Shown piece after piece: positions 33,370 through 41,971 of a DNA stretch of 64,000 nt. Both the position numbers and the translations under genes were made by a program. This DNA is from Phycisphaerales bacterium (GTDB lineage Bacteria > Planctomycetota > Phycisphaerae > Phycisphaerales > UBA1924), in the NCBI GenBank assembly GCA_020853975.1, contig JADYXW010000090.1, forward strand, positions 26,780 to 90,779, in the 5' to 3' direction. Below the pieces are notes generated by a model. That model was not told where the DNA came from and made no database searches. It saw nothing but the letters and a program-made list of their open reading frames with translations. How positions within the stretch are numbered: position 1 is the first letter of the stretch; the number at the start of each line of letters is the position of its first letter.

Positions 33370-35352
33370 GTGCCGATTCTGAGCTGCAACAACGTGCTGG
33401 TGAGATTCGGGGATGACATCATCCTCGACGGGGTGTCGCTGAGCGTGGAGGCGACCGACCGCATCGGCCTTGTCGGGCGCAACGGCACGGGCAAGAGCAC
33501 GCTGCTGCGCGTGCTCGCGGGCGTCCTCAAGCCGGACGCCGGGGGCTTGTCGCTGCAGAAGGGGGCCAGGCTCGGGTACCTGAAGCAGGACCCCCACTTT
33601 GACCCTGAGGAGATCCTGCTGGACGCGGCGGAGGGGGCCTTCGAGGAGCTGCACCGCCTGCACGCGGCCCAGCACGAGCTCTACGACCGCATGGCCGGCG
33701 CGACGGGCGACGAGCTCGACAAGCTGATGAAGCAGCAGGCGGCGCTGGAGGCGCAGGTGGAGGCAGCGGGCGGGTACGCGCTGGACCACCGGATCGAGGC
33801 GGTGCTGCACGGGCTGGGGTTCACGGACTCGCAGTTCTCGCTGAAGGTCGGGAACCTGTCCGGCGGGCAGCGGGGGCGGCTGGCGCTGGCGAGACTGCTG
33901 CTGGAGAGCCCGGACGTGCTGCTGCTGGACGAACCCACGAATCACCTCGACATCGACGGGCGCATCTGGCTGGAGAAGTTCCTGCGGGACGAGTACAAGG
34001 GCGCGGTGCTGATGGTGAGCCACGACCGCTACCTGCTGGACGCGGTCGTCGGCAAGATCATCGAGACCGAGCAGGGGCGGCTCATCGACTACCCGGGGAA
34101 CTACGCGAAGTTTCGCGAGCTGCGCGAGCAGAGGCGGCTGACGATGCTCCGCGCGTATGAGGCGCAGCAGGGCAAGTTCCGCAAGGAAGAGGAGTACATC
34201 CGGCGCTTCAAGGCCGGCCAGCGGGCCAGGCAGGCCAGGGGCAGAGAGACGCGGCTGGACCGCGAGAAACTGCAGAACACGCTCGAGCGACCGATGGAGC
34301 TGGACACGTTCGACTTTGAGCTGCCCAAGGCGCCGCGGAGCGGGGACATCGCGGTGAGCTGCCGCGGGCTGTCGAAGAAGTATCCGCGCGAGGGCGGCGG
34401 GCACAAGGTGCTGTTCCACGAGATGGACATTTCGATCCAGCGCGGGGAGCGCTGGGGCATCATCGGGCCAAACGGCGCGGGAAAGACGACCTTTGTGCGG
34501 TGCGTGCTGGGAGAGACGCCGACGGACGAGGGCGTGGCAAGGCTGGGCTCGAACGTGGTGCTGGGGTACTACCGCCAGACGCACGAGGGTCTGGCGATGG
34601 ACCTGCCGGTGTGGCGCTATCTGCAGAACGTGATCCTGAAGGAAGCACCGACGGCGGACATGAGCGAGCAGCGCGCGCGGGACCTGGCGGGCGCGTTCCT
34701 GTTCAGCGGGGACGAGCAGGAGAAGCTGCTCGGGATGCTGTCGGGCGGGGAGCGCAGCCGCGCGGTGATCGCCGGGCTGCTCGCGAGCGCGAAGAACGTT
34801 GTCATCCTGGACGAGCCCACGAACCACCTGGACATTCCGAGCGCGGAGCGGCTGGAGCAGGCGCTCTCGCCCGAGAAGGGGTTTACGGGCACGCTGCTGC
34901 TGATCAGCCACGACCGTGCGCTGATCGACGCCACCTGCGACCACCTGATCGTGCTCGACGGGCAGGGAGGGGTCCAGCTCTTCGCGGGGAACTACACGGA
35001 GTGGAGGCGGAAGGAGGACGGAAGGCGTGCGCACGAGCAGCACGCGCAGGCCCAGGTCAAGGCCCGCAGGGAGGAGCAGGAGCGCCGTCAGAAGCAGTCC
35101 CAGGAGGCTGCCAAACGCCGGGAACCGACCGGCGACCCCCAGCAGGATCGCCTGGCGCGGATGAAGACCGAGCAACTCGAAAAGCGGATCGAGGAGATCG
35201 AGACAAGGCTGCGCGCGATCGATCTGGAGCTGGCCGACCCGGGCACGTGGAGGGATCAGCCCAGGAGCAACCGGCTCTCAAAGGAGCGGGAGAGGCTGGC
35301 GGGGGAACTGGAGCCCCTCGAGTTTGAGTGGGCGCGCCGGGCGGAAGATTGA
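33370..35352 (+). CDS. ABC-F family ATPase, Uup-like
   Basis: The 660-residue protein has two ABC domains and no membrane segment. The first has GRNGTGKST, NLSGGQRGRLALARLLL and LLLDEPTNHLD; the second has GPNGAGKTT, MLSGGERSRAVIAGLL and VILDEPTNHLD. An inter-domain linker rich in Arg/Glu (P-site tRNA interaction motif region) lies between them. The C-terminal about 110 residues form a charged coiled coil (QLEKRIEEIETRLRAIDLEL), as in Uup. ABC-F proteins act on the ribosome. The GTG start at 33370 puts the first strand (LSCNNVLVRFGDDIILDGVS) at once and follows TACCCT by 6 nt. Ends 17 bp from a convergent gene. Confidence 0.88.
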   Translation: MPILSCNNVLVRFGDDIILDGVSLSVEATDRIGLVGRNGTGKSTLLRVLAGVLKPDAGGLSLQKGARLGYLKQDPHFDPEEILLDAAEGAFEELHRLHAAQHELYDRMAGATGDELDKLMKQQAALEAQVEAAGGYALDHRIEAVLHGLGFTDSQFSLKVGNLSGGQRGRLALARLLLESPDVLLLDEPTNHLDIDGRIWLEKFLRDEYKGAVLMVSHDRYLLDAVVGKIIETEQGRLIDYPGNYAKFRELREQRRLTMLRAYEAQQGKFRKEEEYIRRFKAGQRARQARGRETRLDREKLQNTLERPMELDTFDFELPKAPRSGDIAVSCRGLSKKYPREGGGHKVLFHEMDISIQRGERWGIIGPNGAGKTTFVRCVLGETPTDEGVARLGSNVVLGYYRQTHEGLAMDLPVWRYLQNVILKEAPTADMSEQRARDLAGAFLFSGDEQEKLLGMLSGGERSRAVIAGLLASAKNVVILDEPTNHLDIPSAERLEQALSPEKGFTGTLLLISHDRALIDATCDHLIVLDGQGGVQLFAGNYTEWRRKEDGRRAHEQHAQAQVKARREEQERRQKQSQEAAKRREPTGDPQQDRLARMKTEQLEKRIEEIETRLRAIDLELADPGTWRDQPRSNRLSKERERLAGELEPLEFEWARRAED

Positions 35353-35369
35353 GCGTGCGCACGCTCCGA

Positions 35370-35819
35370 TCAGCCCGCGGAGACCATCGCGACCAGCAGC
35401 GCGAAGATGGCGAGCCCCGCGACGCCCGCGAAGGCCCACACGGCCCACGAGGCGGCGTCGGCACGGCCCGGCCTGGGAATCACGCGGAGCGTCGGATCGA
35501 TGCTCGACACCGGCGCCTCGCGGCGGACGGCGTCCTGCACGACCGCGATGATCAGGTTGGCGTCGAACGGGCGAAGCCCCTTGCCCTGAGCTGCCTCCAC
35601 GAGGCTGCGACGGACCTCTGGGCGCAGCAGCGCCGCTTTGCCCCCCTCGATGGCGCGGGCGACCTCGACCGCGAAGGCGGCGCGGGCGTCGTCGGCGGCG
35701 AGCGCGGCCTCGTGGTTCTCCCGGGCGATGTCCCGGCGGGCGGTGCGGGCCGGCTCGGGAAGGTCGTGCGCCCGGACAAGGCGCAGCGCGGGGGTGTGCA
35801 TGGGCCGGGTCTGCGACAT
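35370..35819 (-). CDS. Small C-terminally anchored membrane protein
   Basis: The 149-residue protein has a soluble alanine/arginine-rich helical part and one C-terminal hydrophobic helix (ASWAVWAFAGVAGLAIFALL). I recognise no family. The middle (LVEAAQGKGLRPFDANLIIAVVQDAVRR) looks like a folded helical domain. The ATG at 35819 is 8 nt after TATTGT; MHTPALR at 35801 is an alternative start. Tail-anchored topology suggests a cytoplasmic domain tethered to the membrane. Confidence 0.5.
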   Translation of the reverse strand: MSQTRPMHTPALRLVRAHDLPEPARTARRDIARENHEAALAADDARAAFAVEVARAIEGGKAALLRPEVRRSLVEAAQGKGLRPFDANLIIAVVQDAVRREAPVSSIDPTLRVIPRPGRADAASWAVWAFAGVAGLAIFALLVAMVSAG

Positions 35820-35967
35820 CTGTAGAGACAATACGACGCATAGGCGGCGTGGTGGCGGGAATCGTGGAAGTGAATGCCGGTTGGGGTGGGGACGGGTCGA
35901 TACAGTCGTCCCATCCCCCACAGACCCCCGCGAGCCGCGAGGGCGGCGCGGGAGCGCCCAACACTGC

Positions 35968-36483
35968 ATGGCCGACAGCCAGAACAACCCGCCCGCCGTC
36001 GCACCCCAGGGGTTGACCGAGATCGTCACGCCTCTGGAGAGGGAGGAAATACTGAAGAGGCTTGAGACGGCGGCAAGGCGCGGGCGTCTGCCCGGGTATC
36101 AGCCCGGGCGGGACGGGGAACTGTTCGGGGCGGAGGAGCTGGGGCACCCCTTTGACTTCAGGCTGAGCGTGCGTGCCGAGGGGGTGAACGGGGGCACGAG
36201 GCTAACGTGGACCACGCGGATGCTGCCCAAGATGCCGACGATCTTCGGTGCGGTGCTGGCGCTGTCGGTGTGGCCCGGGGTGTGGCTGACGGACTCGATG
36301 CTGCGGGCGTATTTCTCGGGGTATGACTACAGGACGTGGATGTGGTACCTGCCCGTGACGGTGCTGCCGATCCCGTGGATGTGGCGAGGGTTCGTGAGGC
36401 GCAGCCGCGAGAGCGCAGAGGGCCTGCGGGACGAACTGATGGCGGCTGTGTCGGCGGAGCTGAACGGGGAGAAGGCGGGGTGA
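35968..36483 (+). CDS. Two-helix membrane protein of unknown function
   Basis: The 171-residue protein has a soluble N-terminal region (ITPLEREEILKRLETAARRG-like, with LPGYQPGRDGELFGAEELGHPFD nearby) and two hydrophobic helices (IFGAVLALSVWPGVWLTDSM and WYLPVTVLPIPWMWRGFV). A charged C-terminal helix follows. The pattern resembles bacterial proteins with an SRPBCC-free two-helix anchor, but no family can be named. The next gene starts 3 bp after its stop, so they are probably translated together. Confidence 0.55.
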   Translation: MADSQNNPPAVAPQGLTEIVTPLEREEILKRLETAARRGRLPGYQPGRDGELFGAEELGHPFDFRLSVRAEGVNGGTRLTWTTRMLPKMPTIFGAVLALSVWPGVWLTDSMLRAYFSGYDYRTWMWYLPVTVLPIPWMWRGFVRRSRESAEGLRDELMAAVSAELNGEKAG

Positions 36484-36486
36484 GCG

Positions 36487-37185
36487 ATGTGGGACCCCGG
36501 CGAGGTGCTCGCCGCGGCGAGAGATGGGTTGGCGGCGCGCGAGGCGGAGGGGCGTGCGGAGCAGGCGGTGCGCGGGCTGGACTCGTTGAGCGAGGTTGAA
36601 CTGCACGGGGTACTGGAGGCCGGGCTGCGCGGCGCGGGCTGGTGCGTGCTGCGCGAGCAGCCGTTTCCCGGGCCCGCGGGCTCGCGGGCGCTGCGGAGGG
36701 AGCGGGAGCGCTGCGACTTCGCGCTGCTGCCCGCGGGGCTGACGTGGCTGCGTGACGGGCCGGCCTCGCTGCGGGCGCAGGACGCGCGTGCGGGGACGCT
36801 GTTTGAGGGGATGGAGCCGGACGAAGCGCCGGGGGCCGCGGACCCGGAGGATGCGTACTGGCTCGAGGTGAAGGTGGTGGGCCAGCACGCGCCCAGGCAG
36901 GGCGTGCCGGAGCCGAACGCGGCGTACGCGTCCGATCTGGTGCGGTCGATCACCGAGGACCTGCTGAAGTTGGCGAAGGAACCCCGCGCCACGCACGCGG
37001 GGGTGCTGCTGGTGCTCTTCACGGAGGACGAGGCGACGGCGGCGCACGACCTCGACGCGGCGCTGCATAGGGCGCTGGACAGGGGCGCGGGGTTTCGCGG
37101 GTACCGGCGCGAGACGATCCCGGTGCTGGACCGTATCGGCAACGCGTGCTGCACCGCAGCGCTGGTCGAGCGGGCCTTGGCGTAG
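36487..37185 (+). CDS. Protein of unknown function with PD-(D/E)XK-like motif
   Basis: The 232-residue protein shows a helix-rich start, then RERCDFALLPAG ... DAYWLEVKVVGQ. The spacing of Asp (CDFAL) and E-x-K (LEVKV) on successive strands, followed by a helix (YASDLVRSITEDLLKLA) and a strand (AGVLLVLFTED), fits the PD-(D/E)XK nuclease/hydrolase core. This is a motif-level inference; no specific nuclease family is recognised and no methylase is adjacent. It could equally be an inactive member. It ends 2 bp from the convergent lpxB. Confidence 0.5.
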   Translation: MWDPGEVLAAARDGLAAREAEGRAEQAVRGLDSLSEVELHGVLEAGLRGAGWCVLREQPFPGPAGSRALRRERERCDFALLPAGLTWLRDGPASLRAQDARAGTLFEGMEPDEAPGAADPEDAYWLEVKVVGQHAPRQGVPEPNAAYASDLVRSITEDLLKLAKEPRATHAGVLLVLFTEDEATAAHDLDAALHRALDRGAGFRGYRRETIPVLDRIGNACCTAALVERALA

Positions 37186-37187
37186 CC

Positions 37188-38417
37188 TCAGGTGAGGAGC
37201 GGCGCGACGCCGCCCGCATGCGGGAAGAGCGCGGGACTCGTCACGGGGAGACGGAGGCCGATCATCTCTTCGATCGCGTCTGCCGCGAGCGAGGCGGCGT
37301 GCAGGCCCTCGAAGTCTCTCAGCACCCGGCCGATATCCGCCTCCTGGGCGGCGCGGACAGAGGGGTCGGAGAGGAGCTGCTCCATGGCGCGAACCAGCGG
37401 GCCGGCCCCCCCATAGTGCGGGATGAACTCCGGCACGATGCGTCGCCTCGCGAGCACGTTGGGGAGCGAGAAGACGCTTGTCGCGAGGATGCTGCGGACC
37501 AGAAGGAAGAACAGCGGGTTTGACTTCTTGTAGAAGACGACCATCGGCCGGCGCTGCTTGGCGACCTGCAGCGTGACGGTGCCGCTCTTGACCAGGGCGA
37601 TCTGGCACCATCGGACAACGGCGTCGGTGTCCTGCACGACGATGCGGACGCCGTCGGGAAGGCCGCCTCGGGTCGAGGCCATCGAGCGGAGGAGGTCCGC
37701 AACGCGGTCCGAGGTGGCGGCGACGACACCCGCGGCGCCGGGGTGCGAGGCCTTGAGGGCGCGGAAGGCGTCGAGGATGATGGGGAAGTGCCGTTCAAGC
37801 TCGTTGGGGCGCGACCCGGGCATCATCGCGATCCGGGGCTCGCCGTCGCCAAAGACGGAGGCTCGCTGGTCCAAGGCCTGGGTGTCGAGCTGCTCGTCGA
37901 AGAGGAAGTGGCCGATGTAGCGGGCCGGGACCCGTCGGCGCGTGAAGAAGTCGGGCTCGAAGGGGAGCATGCACAGCACGAGGTCGGTGAGCCGTCTCAG
38001 GCGGTGGATGCGCCACCTGCCCCAGGCCCATATCTGCGGGGCCACCAGGTGCACGACCTTCACGCCGTGCTTCTTGGCGATCTCGCAGATGGGCATGTTG
38101 GCGGCGGGGCTGTCCACGGGGACGTGCGCCTGCACGGGGTTGCTCGCAAGCCAGGCGTCGATGCGCTGGTTGATGCGCTGGTGCTCCAGGATCTTGGAGA
38201 TGCCGGGCATGCCCATGACGGCGTCGTCGCCGGTACGCTCGACGAGCGTCGCGCCCGCACGCTCCATGCGCGCCCCGCCCCAGGCGTAGATCGGGAGCGA
38301 GGGGTGTCGGCGGCGGAGCTCCGCGATCACGGCGGAGGCGTGATCATCGCCGCTGGGCTCGAATGCGGTGAACAGGAGCCCACGGGGAGTTGGTGATGGA
38401 GCCGGAGCGTCGGGCAC
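37188..38417 (-). CDS. lpxB: Lipid-A-disaccharide synthase
   Basis: The 409-residue GT19 glycosyltransferase joins UDP-2,3-diacylglucosamine and lipid X to make the lipid A disaccharide. Visible are the N-terminal FTAFEPSGDDHASAVIAEL (the S-G-D-x-x-G/A signature), YAWGGARMERAG, VHLVAPQIWAWGRWR, CMLPFEPDFF, YIGHFLFDE, and IAMMPGSRPNELERHFP. The C-terminal donor-binding region includes ALVKSGTVTLQVA and PNVLARRRIVPEFI. It implies a lipid A outer membrane. Two GTG codons are adjacent; I prefer 38417 because it stands 6 nt after the -10-like element and no Shine-Dalgarno is present. Confidence 0.9.
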   Translation of the reverse strand: MPDAPAPSPTPRGLLFTAFEPSGDDHASAVIAELRRRHPSLPIYAWGGARMERAGATLVERTGDDAVMGMPGISKILEHQRINQRIDAWLASNPVQAHVPVDSPAANMPICEIAKKHGVKVVHLVAPQIWAWGRWRIHRLRRLTDLVLCMLPFEPDFFTRRRVPARYIGHFLFDEQLDTQALDQRASVFGDGEPRIAMMPGSRPNELERHFPIILDAFRALKASHPGAAGVVAATSDRVADLLRSMASTRGGLPDGVRIVVQDTDAVVRWCQIALVKSGTVTLQVAKQRRPMVVFYKKSNPLFFLLVRSILATSVFSLPNVLARRRIVPEFIPHYGGAGPLVRAMEQLLSDPSVRAAQEADIGRVLRDFEGLHAASLAADAIEEMIGLRLPVTSPALFPHAGGVAPLLT

Positions 38418-38423
38418 CACTCC

Positions 38424-38452
38424 AGTGAAGCGTGGAGGGGCCCCGAAGTCAA
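38424..38452 (-). promoter_or_regulatory. Promoter of lpxB with leaderless spacing
   Basis: On the minus strand TTGACT (38452-38447), a 17-bp spacer and TTCACT (38429-38424) precede GTG 38417 by 6 nt. A dyad GTGTT-N11-AACAC (38453-38473) lies just upstream of the -35. Confidence 0.5.
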
Positions 38453-38517
38453 GTGTTTACTAACTATGAACACGGAACGAGCGAGAGCACGGAAGGGACC
38501 CTCGTGTCCGAATGGGG

Positions 38518-40005
38518 CTATTGGCCCTGCGCGAGGCTGAATCCCTTGGAGCCGTCGAAGGTGCGGAGGAGCTCGTAGCTGCAGACGGTGAAACTCTCCG
38601 CGATCCGGTCGAGGAGGGCGATGGCCCGGCTCTGGCCGAAGGCCCCGGGGGGCGTGCCCTCCTTGAGCTCGAAGCGCACGCGGTAGTAGTCAACGCACTC
38701 GGTGTACACCGAGCCGGTGGGCCAGACCTGGGTGCCGCGGTTGGAGATCAGTGTCAGGCGGAAGGGGGAGTCGACCGCGGCGCGGTTCATCTCTTCCGCG
38801 AGGCTGATGGGAGAAAGGGGCGTATCAAGGTAGATGTCGCAGCCCGCGACGTGCGAGACGAGGTTTTTGAAGGTGCGGATGACCTGCTGGCCCGCTGGCC
38901 GGGGCGGCCGGACAAAGCAGGCGGCGCCGGCGTCGGGCACGGGAACGTGGGCGACGGACGTGGGCTTCTGACCCAGGCGATCGGCGACAGCGCGGACGAA
39001 GTCGCGCGTGCCGACGGCGGGGGTCTTCTTGTCGCCAAAGTCGCCCGTGTGGACGCCGGCTTCGAGCGTCGCGAGAAGTGCGTTCTCGATGTTGGCGGCG
39101 TGCTGCCCCAGGCAGAGGTGCCTGAGCATCATGAGACCGGAGAGGATGATGGAGGTGGGGTTTGCCACGCCCCGACCCGCGATGTCGGGCGCGGTGCCGT
39201 GGACCGCCTCGAAGATGGAGATGTGGTTGCCGATATTGGCGGAGGGCGCGAAACCCAGCCCGCCCACGAGACCTGCGCAGAGGTCGCTGACGATGTCTCC
39301 CTGGAGGTTGGGGAGGACGACCATCTGGTAGTGCTGAGGCTTCACGACCAGGTTCATGCAGAGCGCGTCGACGATGACATCGCCCGCGGTGAGCTCCGGG
39401 AAGTCCTTGGCGGTCGCCTTGAAGCGATCGAGGAACAGGCCGTCGGTCATCTTCATGATGTTCGCCTTGTGCCCGCAGTGGATGGTCTTGAGACCCATCT
39501 TGCGGGCGGTCTGGAAGGCGAAGCGGTGCACCTCGTCGCAGCCCGGGGCGGAGATGAGGCGCTTGCACTGGATGACGTCGTTGGAAAGGCGGTGCTCGAC
39601 CCCGCCGTAGGTGTCCTCGATGTTTTCACGGACGATGCACATGTCGATGGAGAGGCCGGCCTTGGAGTAGACGGTCTCGACACCCGGGAGGGTCTTGAAG
39701 ACGCGGAGGTTGGCGTAGGCGTTCCAGAGCTTGCGGGCGGTGACGTTGATGGACTTGCCGCCGCTCCCCTTTGGGGTCTCCATGGGGCCCTTGAAGAGGA
39801 TCCCGCAGTCCTCGACGGTGCGGATGGCCTCGTCGGTCATGCCGCGGGTGTTCCCCTTGGCAAAGACCGCGGCGCCCATTTCGACGGGGCGGAACTCGAT
39901 GTGCTCGAGCACTCCCGCAACGCGGAAAAGCTCGAGGGTTGCCTCGACAATCTCGGGCCCGATGCCATCTCCGCTGGCGAGCGCGACGCTCACACGACCG
40001 GCCAT
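38518..40005 (-). CDS. icd: NADP-type isocitrate dehydrogenase, Thermus-like long form
   Basis: The 495-residue protein belongs to the beta-decarboxylating dehydrogenases: GDGIGPEIVEATLELFR, the substrate loop with KGPMETPKGSGGKSINV, RENIEDTYGGVEHRLS, KANIMKMTDGLF, D-x-x-x-M in VIVDALCMNLV, and the cofactor region FEAVHGTAPDIAGRGVANPTS. The roughly 150-residue C-terminal extension beyond the usual end matches the long isocitrate dehydrogenase of Thermus (about 496 residues). It converts isocitrate to 2-oxoglutarate in the TCA cycle. The ATG has AAGGA upstream. Confidence 0.88.
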   Translation of the reverse strand: MAGRVSVALASGDGIGPEIVEATLELFRVAGVLEHIEFRPVEMGAAVFAKGNTRGMTDEAIRTVEDCGILFKGPMETPKGSGGKSINVTARKLWNAYANLRVFKTLPGVETVYSKAGLSIDMCIVRENIEDTYGGVEHRLSNDVIQCKRLISAPGCDEVHRFAFQTARKMGLKTIHCGHKANIMKMTDGLFLDRFKATAKDFPELTAGDVIVDALCMNLVVKPQHYQMVVLPNLQGDIVSDLCAGLVGGLGFAPSANIGNHISIFEAVHGTAPDIAGRGVANPTSIILSGLMMLRHLCLGQHAANIENALLATLEAGVHTGDFGDKKTPAVGTRDFVRAVADRLGQKPTSVAHVPVPDAGAACFVRPPRPAGQQVIRTFKNLVSHVAGCDIYLDTPLSPISLAEEMNRAAVDSPFRLTLISNRGTQVWPTGSVYTECVDYYRVRFELKEGTPPGAFGQSRAIALLDRIAESFTVCSYELLRTFDGSKGFSLAQGQ

Positions 40006-40140
40006 ACTGCAGTTCCTTTCGTTCCAGACACTTGCGATCTACCGCGGACGACATTGCCGCCGGCGGAGTGGGCCGAAGGATAGCCTAGGGCCGGTCGATC
40101 CACACGCCGTCCGATATCATCGCACGCGAGGAGCCCGCAC

Positions 40141-40737
40141 ATGAGCAAGAAGGCAAAGAAGAAGGGCGCGAAGCGCCACCTGAGGTCGGTCACGAAGACG
40201 AAGACCAAGCCGAAGCCGAAGGCGAAGCGCGCGGCGAAGGCGCCGGCCTCGACCGTGGTGCGCGACCGGGCGGTGGCGCTCATGAAGTTCGGTCGCCAGA
40301 CGTTCAGCAAGTACTCCGCCGGCTTCTCGCAGGAGCAGATGACGGCGCAGCCCGCGGGGCACGTGAATCACCTGCTGTGGACGATCGGGCACTTGGCGGC
40401 GACGGCGGGCTGGGCGCTGAGCGTGATCTCGGGCGAGAAGGGTGCGGTGCCGGAGGCGTACGAAAAGATGTTCGGCATGGGCTCCGTGCCCGTGGGGGAC
40501 GCGGGCGCGTACCCCTCGGTAGACGAGGTGAAGGGCTATTTCGATTCGTCGTTCGACAGACTCGTTTCGGCGGTGTCGAAGATGACGGACGCGCAGCTCT
40601 CGGAGGCGGTGGAGGCGGGCGGGTTCGCGAGCGACAAGGCGGACCTGGCCGCGAAGATCAGTTGGCACGAGGGCTGGCACGTGGGCCAGGTCGTGGCGCT
40701 GCGTCGCGCGCTCGGGATCGCGAGCCCCAACGCCTGA
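40141..40737 (+). CDS. DinB-superfamily (DinB_2-like) metal-binding protein
   Basis: The 198-residue protein starts with a lysine-rich tail (about 35 residues, KK/KP repeats). A four-helix DinB/YfiT-type fold follows. The three metal-binding histidines are suggested by HVNHLLWTIGHLA and by WHEGWHVGQVVALRR. Family members are thiol-dependent or hydrolytic enzymes and have nothing to do with DNA polymerase IV. The basic tail may bind nucleic acid. GAGGAG lies 8-9 nt before the ATG. Confidence 0.75.
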   Translation: MSKKAKKKGAKRHLRSVTKTKTKPKPKAKRAAKAPASTVVRDRAVALMKFGRQTFSKYSAGFSQEQMTAQPAGHVNHLLWTIGHLAATAGWALSVISGEKGAVPEAYEKMFGMGSVPVGDAGAYPSVDEVKGYFDSSFDRLVSAVSKMTDAQLSEAVEAGGFASDKADLAAKISWHEGWHVGQVVALRRALGIASPNA

Positions 40738-40839
40738 GCTCGGGACGAGAGAATCGGATGGCGTCGCGTGAGCGGCGCGGCGCGTGAGCGTTCATGGACT
40801 CAGCCTTTCGCCTGCTGCGGGGGTCTGAGGAGGAACGCC

Positions 40840-41928
40840 ATGTCGTACGCCACGAGCCGCACCGTCCGCCTGAGCTTGGTCGCCCTTGCCGGAGCCGCGA
40901 GCACCGCGTCCGCTGCGATCACGTGGCTCGGGGGCGCGCCGAGCATCCCGGATTACTACCAGCATCAGCTCGCGAACCAGGGCCGGGCGGTGAATCCCAA
41001 CCCGCTGCCAGTGCCGGGCGGCGCAGTGCCGGGGGGGCCCAACTATGACCAGGCGACGTTCTGGTGGGAGGGGTACACGGACGACACGGGCACGCGCCGG
41101 GGCGACGGCTGGTGCGCCACGACCGCCTGGATGGACGCGATCAAGTACTGGGATGACAACGGGTATCGCGGGCTCGTAGATCCCACGGGCTAGGGCGGGG
41201 CGCACGCCGGCAAGAACTGGCTCGAACAGTACACGTACACGAACGGCGCGCTGGCGCTGACGGAAGACGCCGCCGACGGCGGTTGCGCGTGGGTGTCGTC
41301 GGTGAGGTCGTACGTGCGGGCGAGCACGGTGACCGGGGCCCGGCCCGCGGGCGTGGACCCGCTGATCCACAGGTACATGTGGAAGGGCGGCGCCGTGCAG
41401 AGCATCACCTCCGCGGAGGGCACCGAGTGGAAGACCAACGCGAACCTCACAGGGGCGGCGGCGCCGCAGTTCGGCTCGATGTGGGACACGCTTAAGTTCG
41501 CCCTCGCCCAGGGGTACACCGCGGTCATCAAGATCGGCGAGAGCGGCAACGCGGGGCCCACGGGCGGGCCGAACAACGATCACTGGTGGGGCAACTTCCA
41601 CGTGCTGACGATGGCCGGCCTAGACCTGGCCAACGGCAAGGCGTACTTCGCCGACCCCAACGACGCGTTCCGCGCCGGCGCCAATGCGTCCGGCTGGGGC
41701 GTGCCCTATGCCGCGGGTGACGGCCTGCCCGTGGGCGCCGCGCACTACGGCGAGTACCGGATGTCTCCCGACTGGCGGACGTTCGCGAGCGGGCCCTACA
41801 CGGGCTCGAGCATCGAGCAGGTATACCTGATGAAGGTGCCCGCGCCGGGCCCGTTGGCGCTTGCGGGGCTGGGCGGGCTGCTGCTCGCGAGGCGCCGCCG
41901 CGAGGGGACCAAGGACCGACCCCTGTGA
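40840..41928 (+). pseudogene. Exported C39-like cysteine-peptidase-fold protein with PEP-CTERM-like tail, interrupted by in-frame TAG
   Basis: An ATG with strong GAGGAGG starts a signal peptide (VRLSLVALAGAASTASA) and about 117 residues, then TAG at 41191-41193. The same frame continues without another stop to 41928 (...WLEQYTYTNGALALTEDAADGG...). Joined, the 362-codon protein has a likely catalytic Cys (GDGWCATTAWMDAIKYW), His (GNFHVLTMAGLD) and Asp/Asn (AYFADPND), the order seen in papain-like C39 peptidases. A PEP-CTERM-like sorting end follows (VPAPGPLALAGLGGLLLARR plus basic residues). Coding character is equally good on both sides of the TAG. A recent nonsense mutation or a base-call error is most likely. 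Confidence 0.75.
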
Positions 41929-41938
41929 ACACTCCGGG

Positions 41939-41971
41939 CGCCGGGCGTCCGCCATGGGCGGGCGCTCGGCG
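41939..41971. terminator. Hairpin between convergent genes
   Basis: A long GC-rich stem (41939-41953 with 41958-41971, mismatches as G-T pairs) lies between the interrupted gene and sthA. No T run follows on either strand, so its termination strength is unclear. Confidence 0.4.

Noticed and set aside
32971..35175. 734-codon minus-strand open frame opposite the ABC-F gene
   Set aside because: Shadow; the plus strand has both ABC signatures.
40141..40737. DinB gene as an SOS polymerase
   Set aside because: The protein is the four-helix DinB/YfiT metal-binding fold, not DNA polymerase IV.
41191..41193. TAG as pyrrolysine or programmed readthrough
   Set aside because: No pyl genes, no recognisable readthrough context and no reason for a special residue between the domains; mutation or sequence error is simpler.
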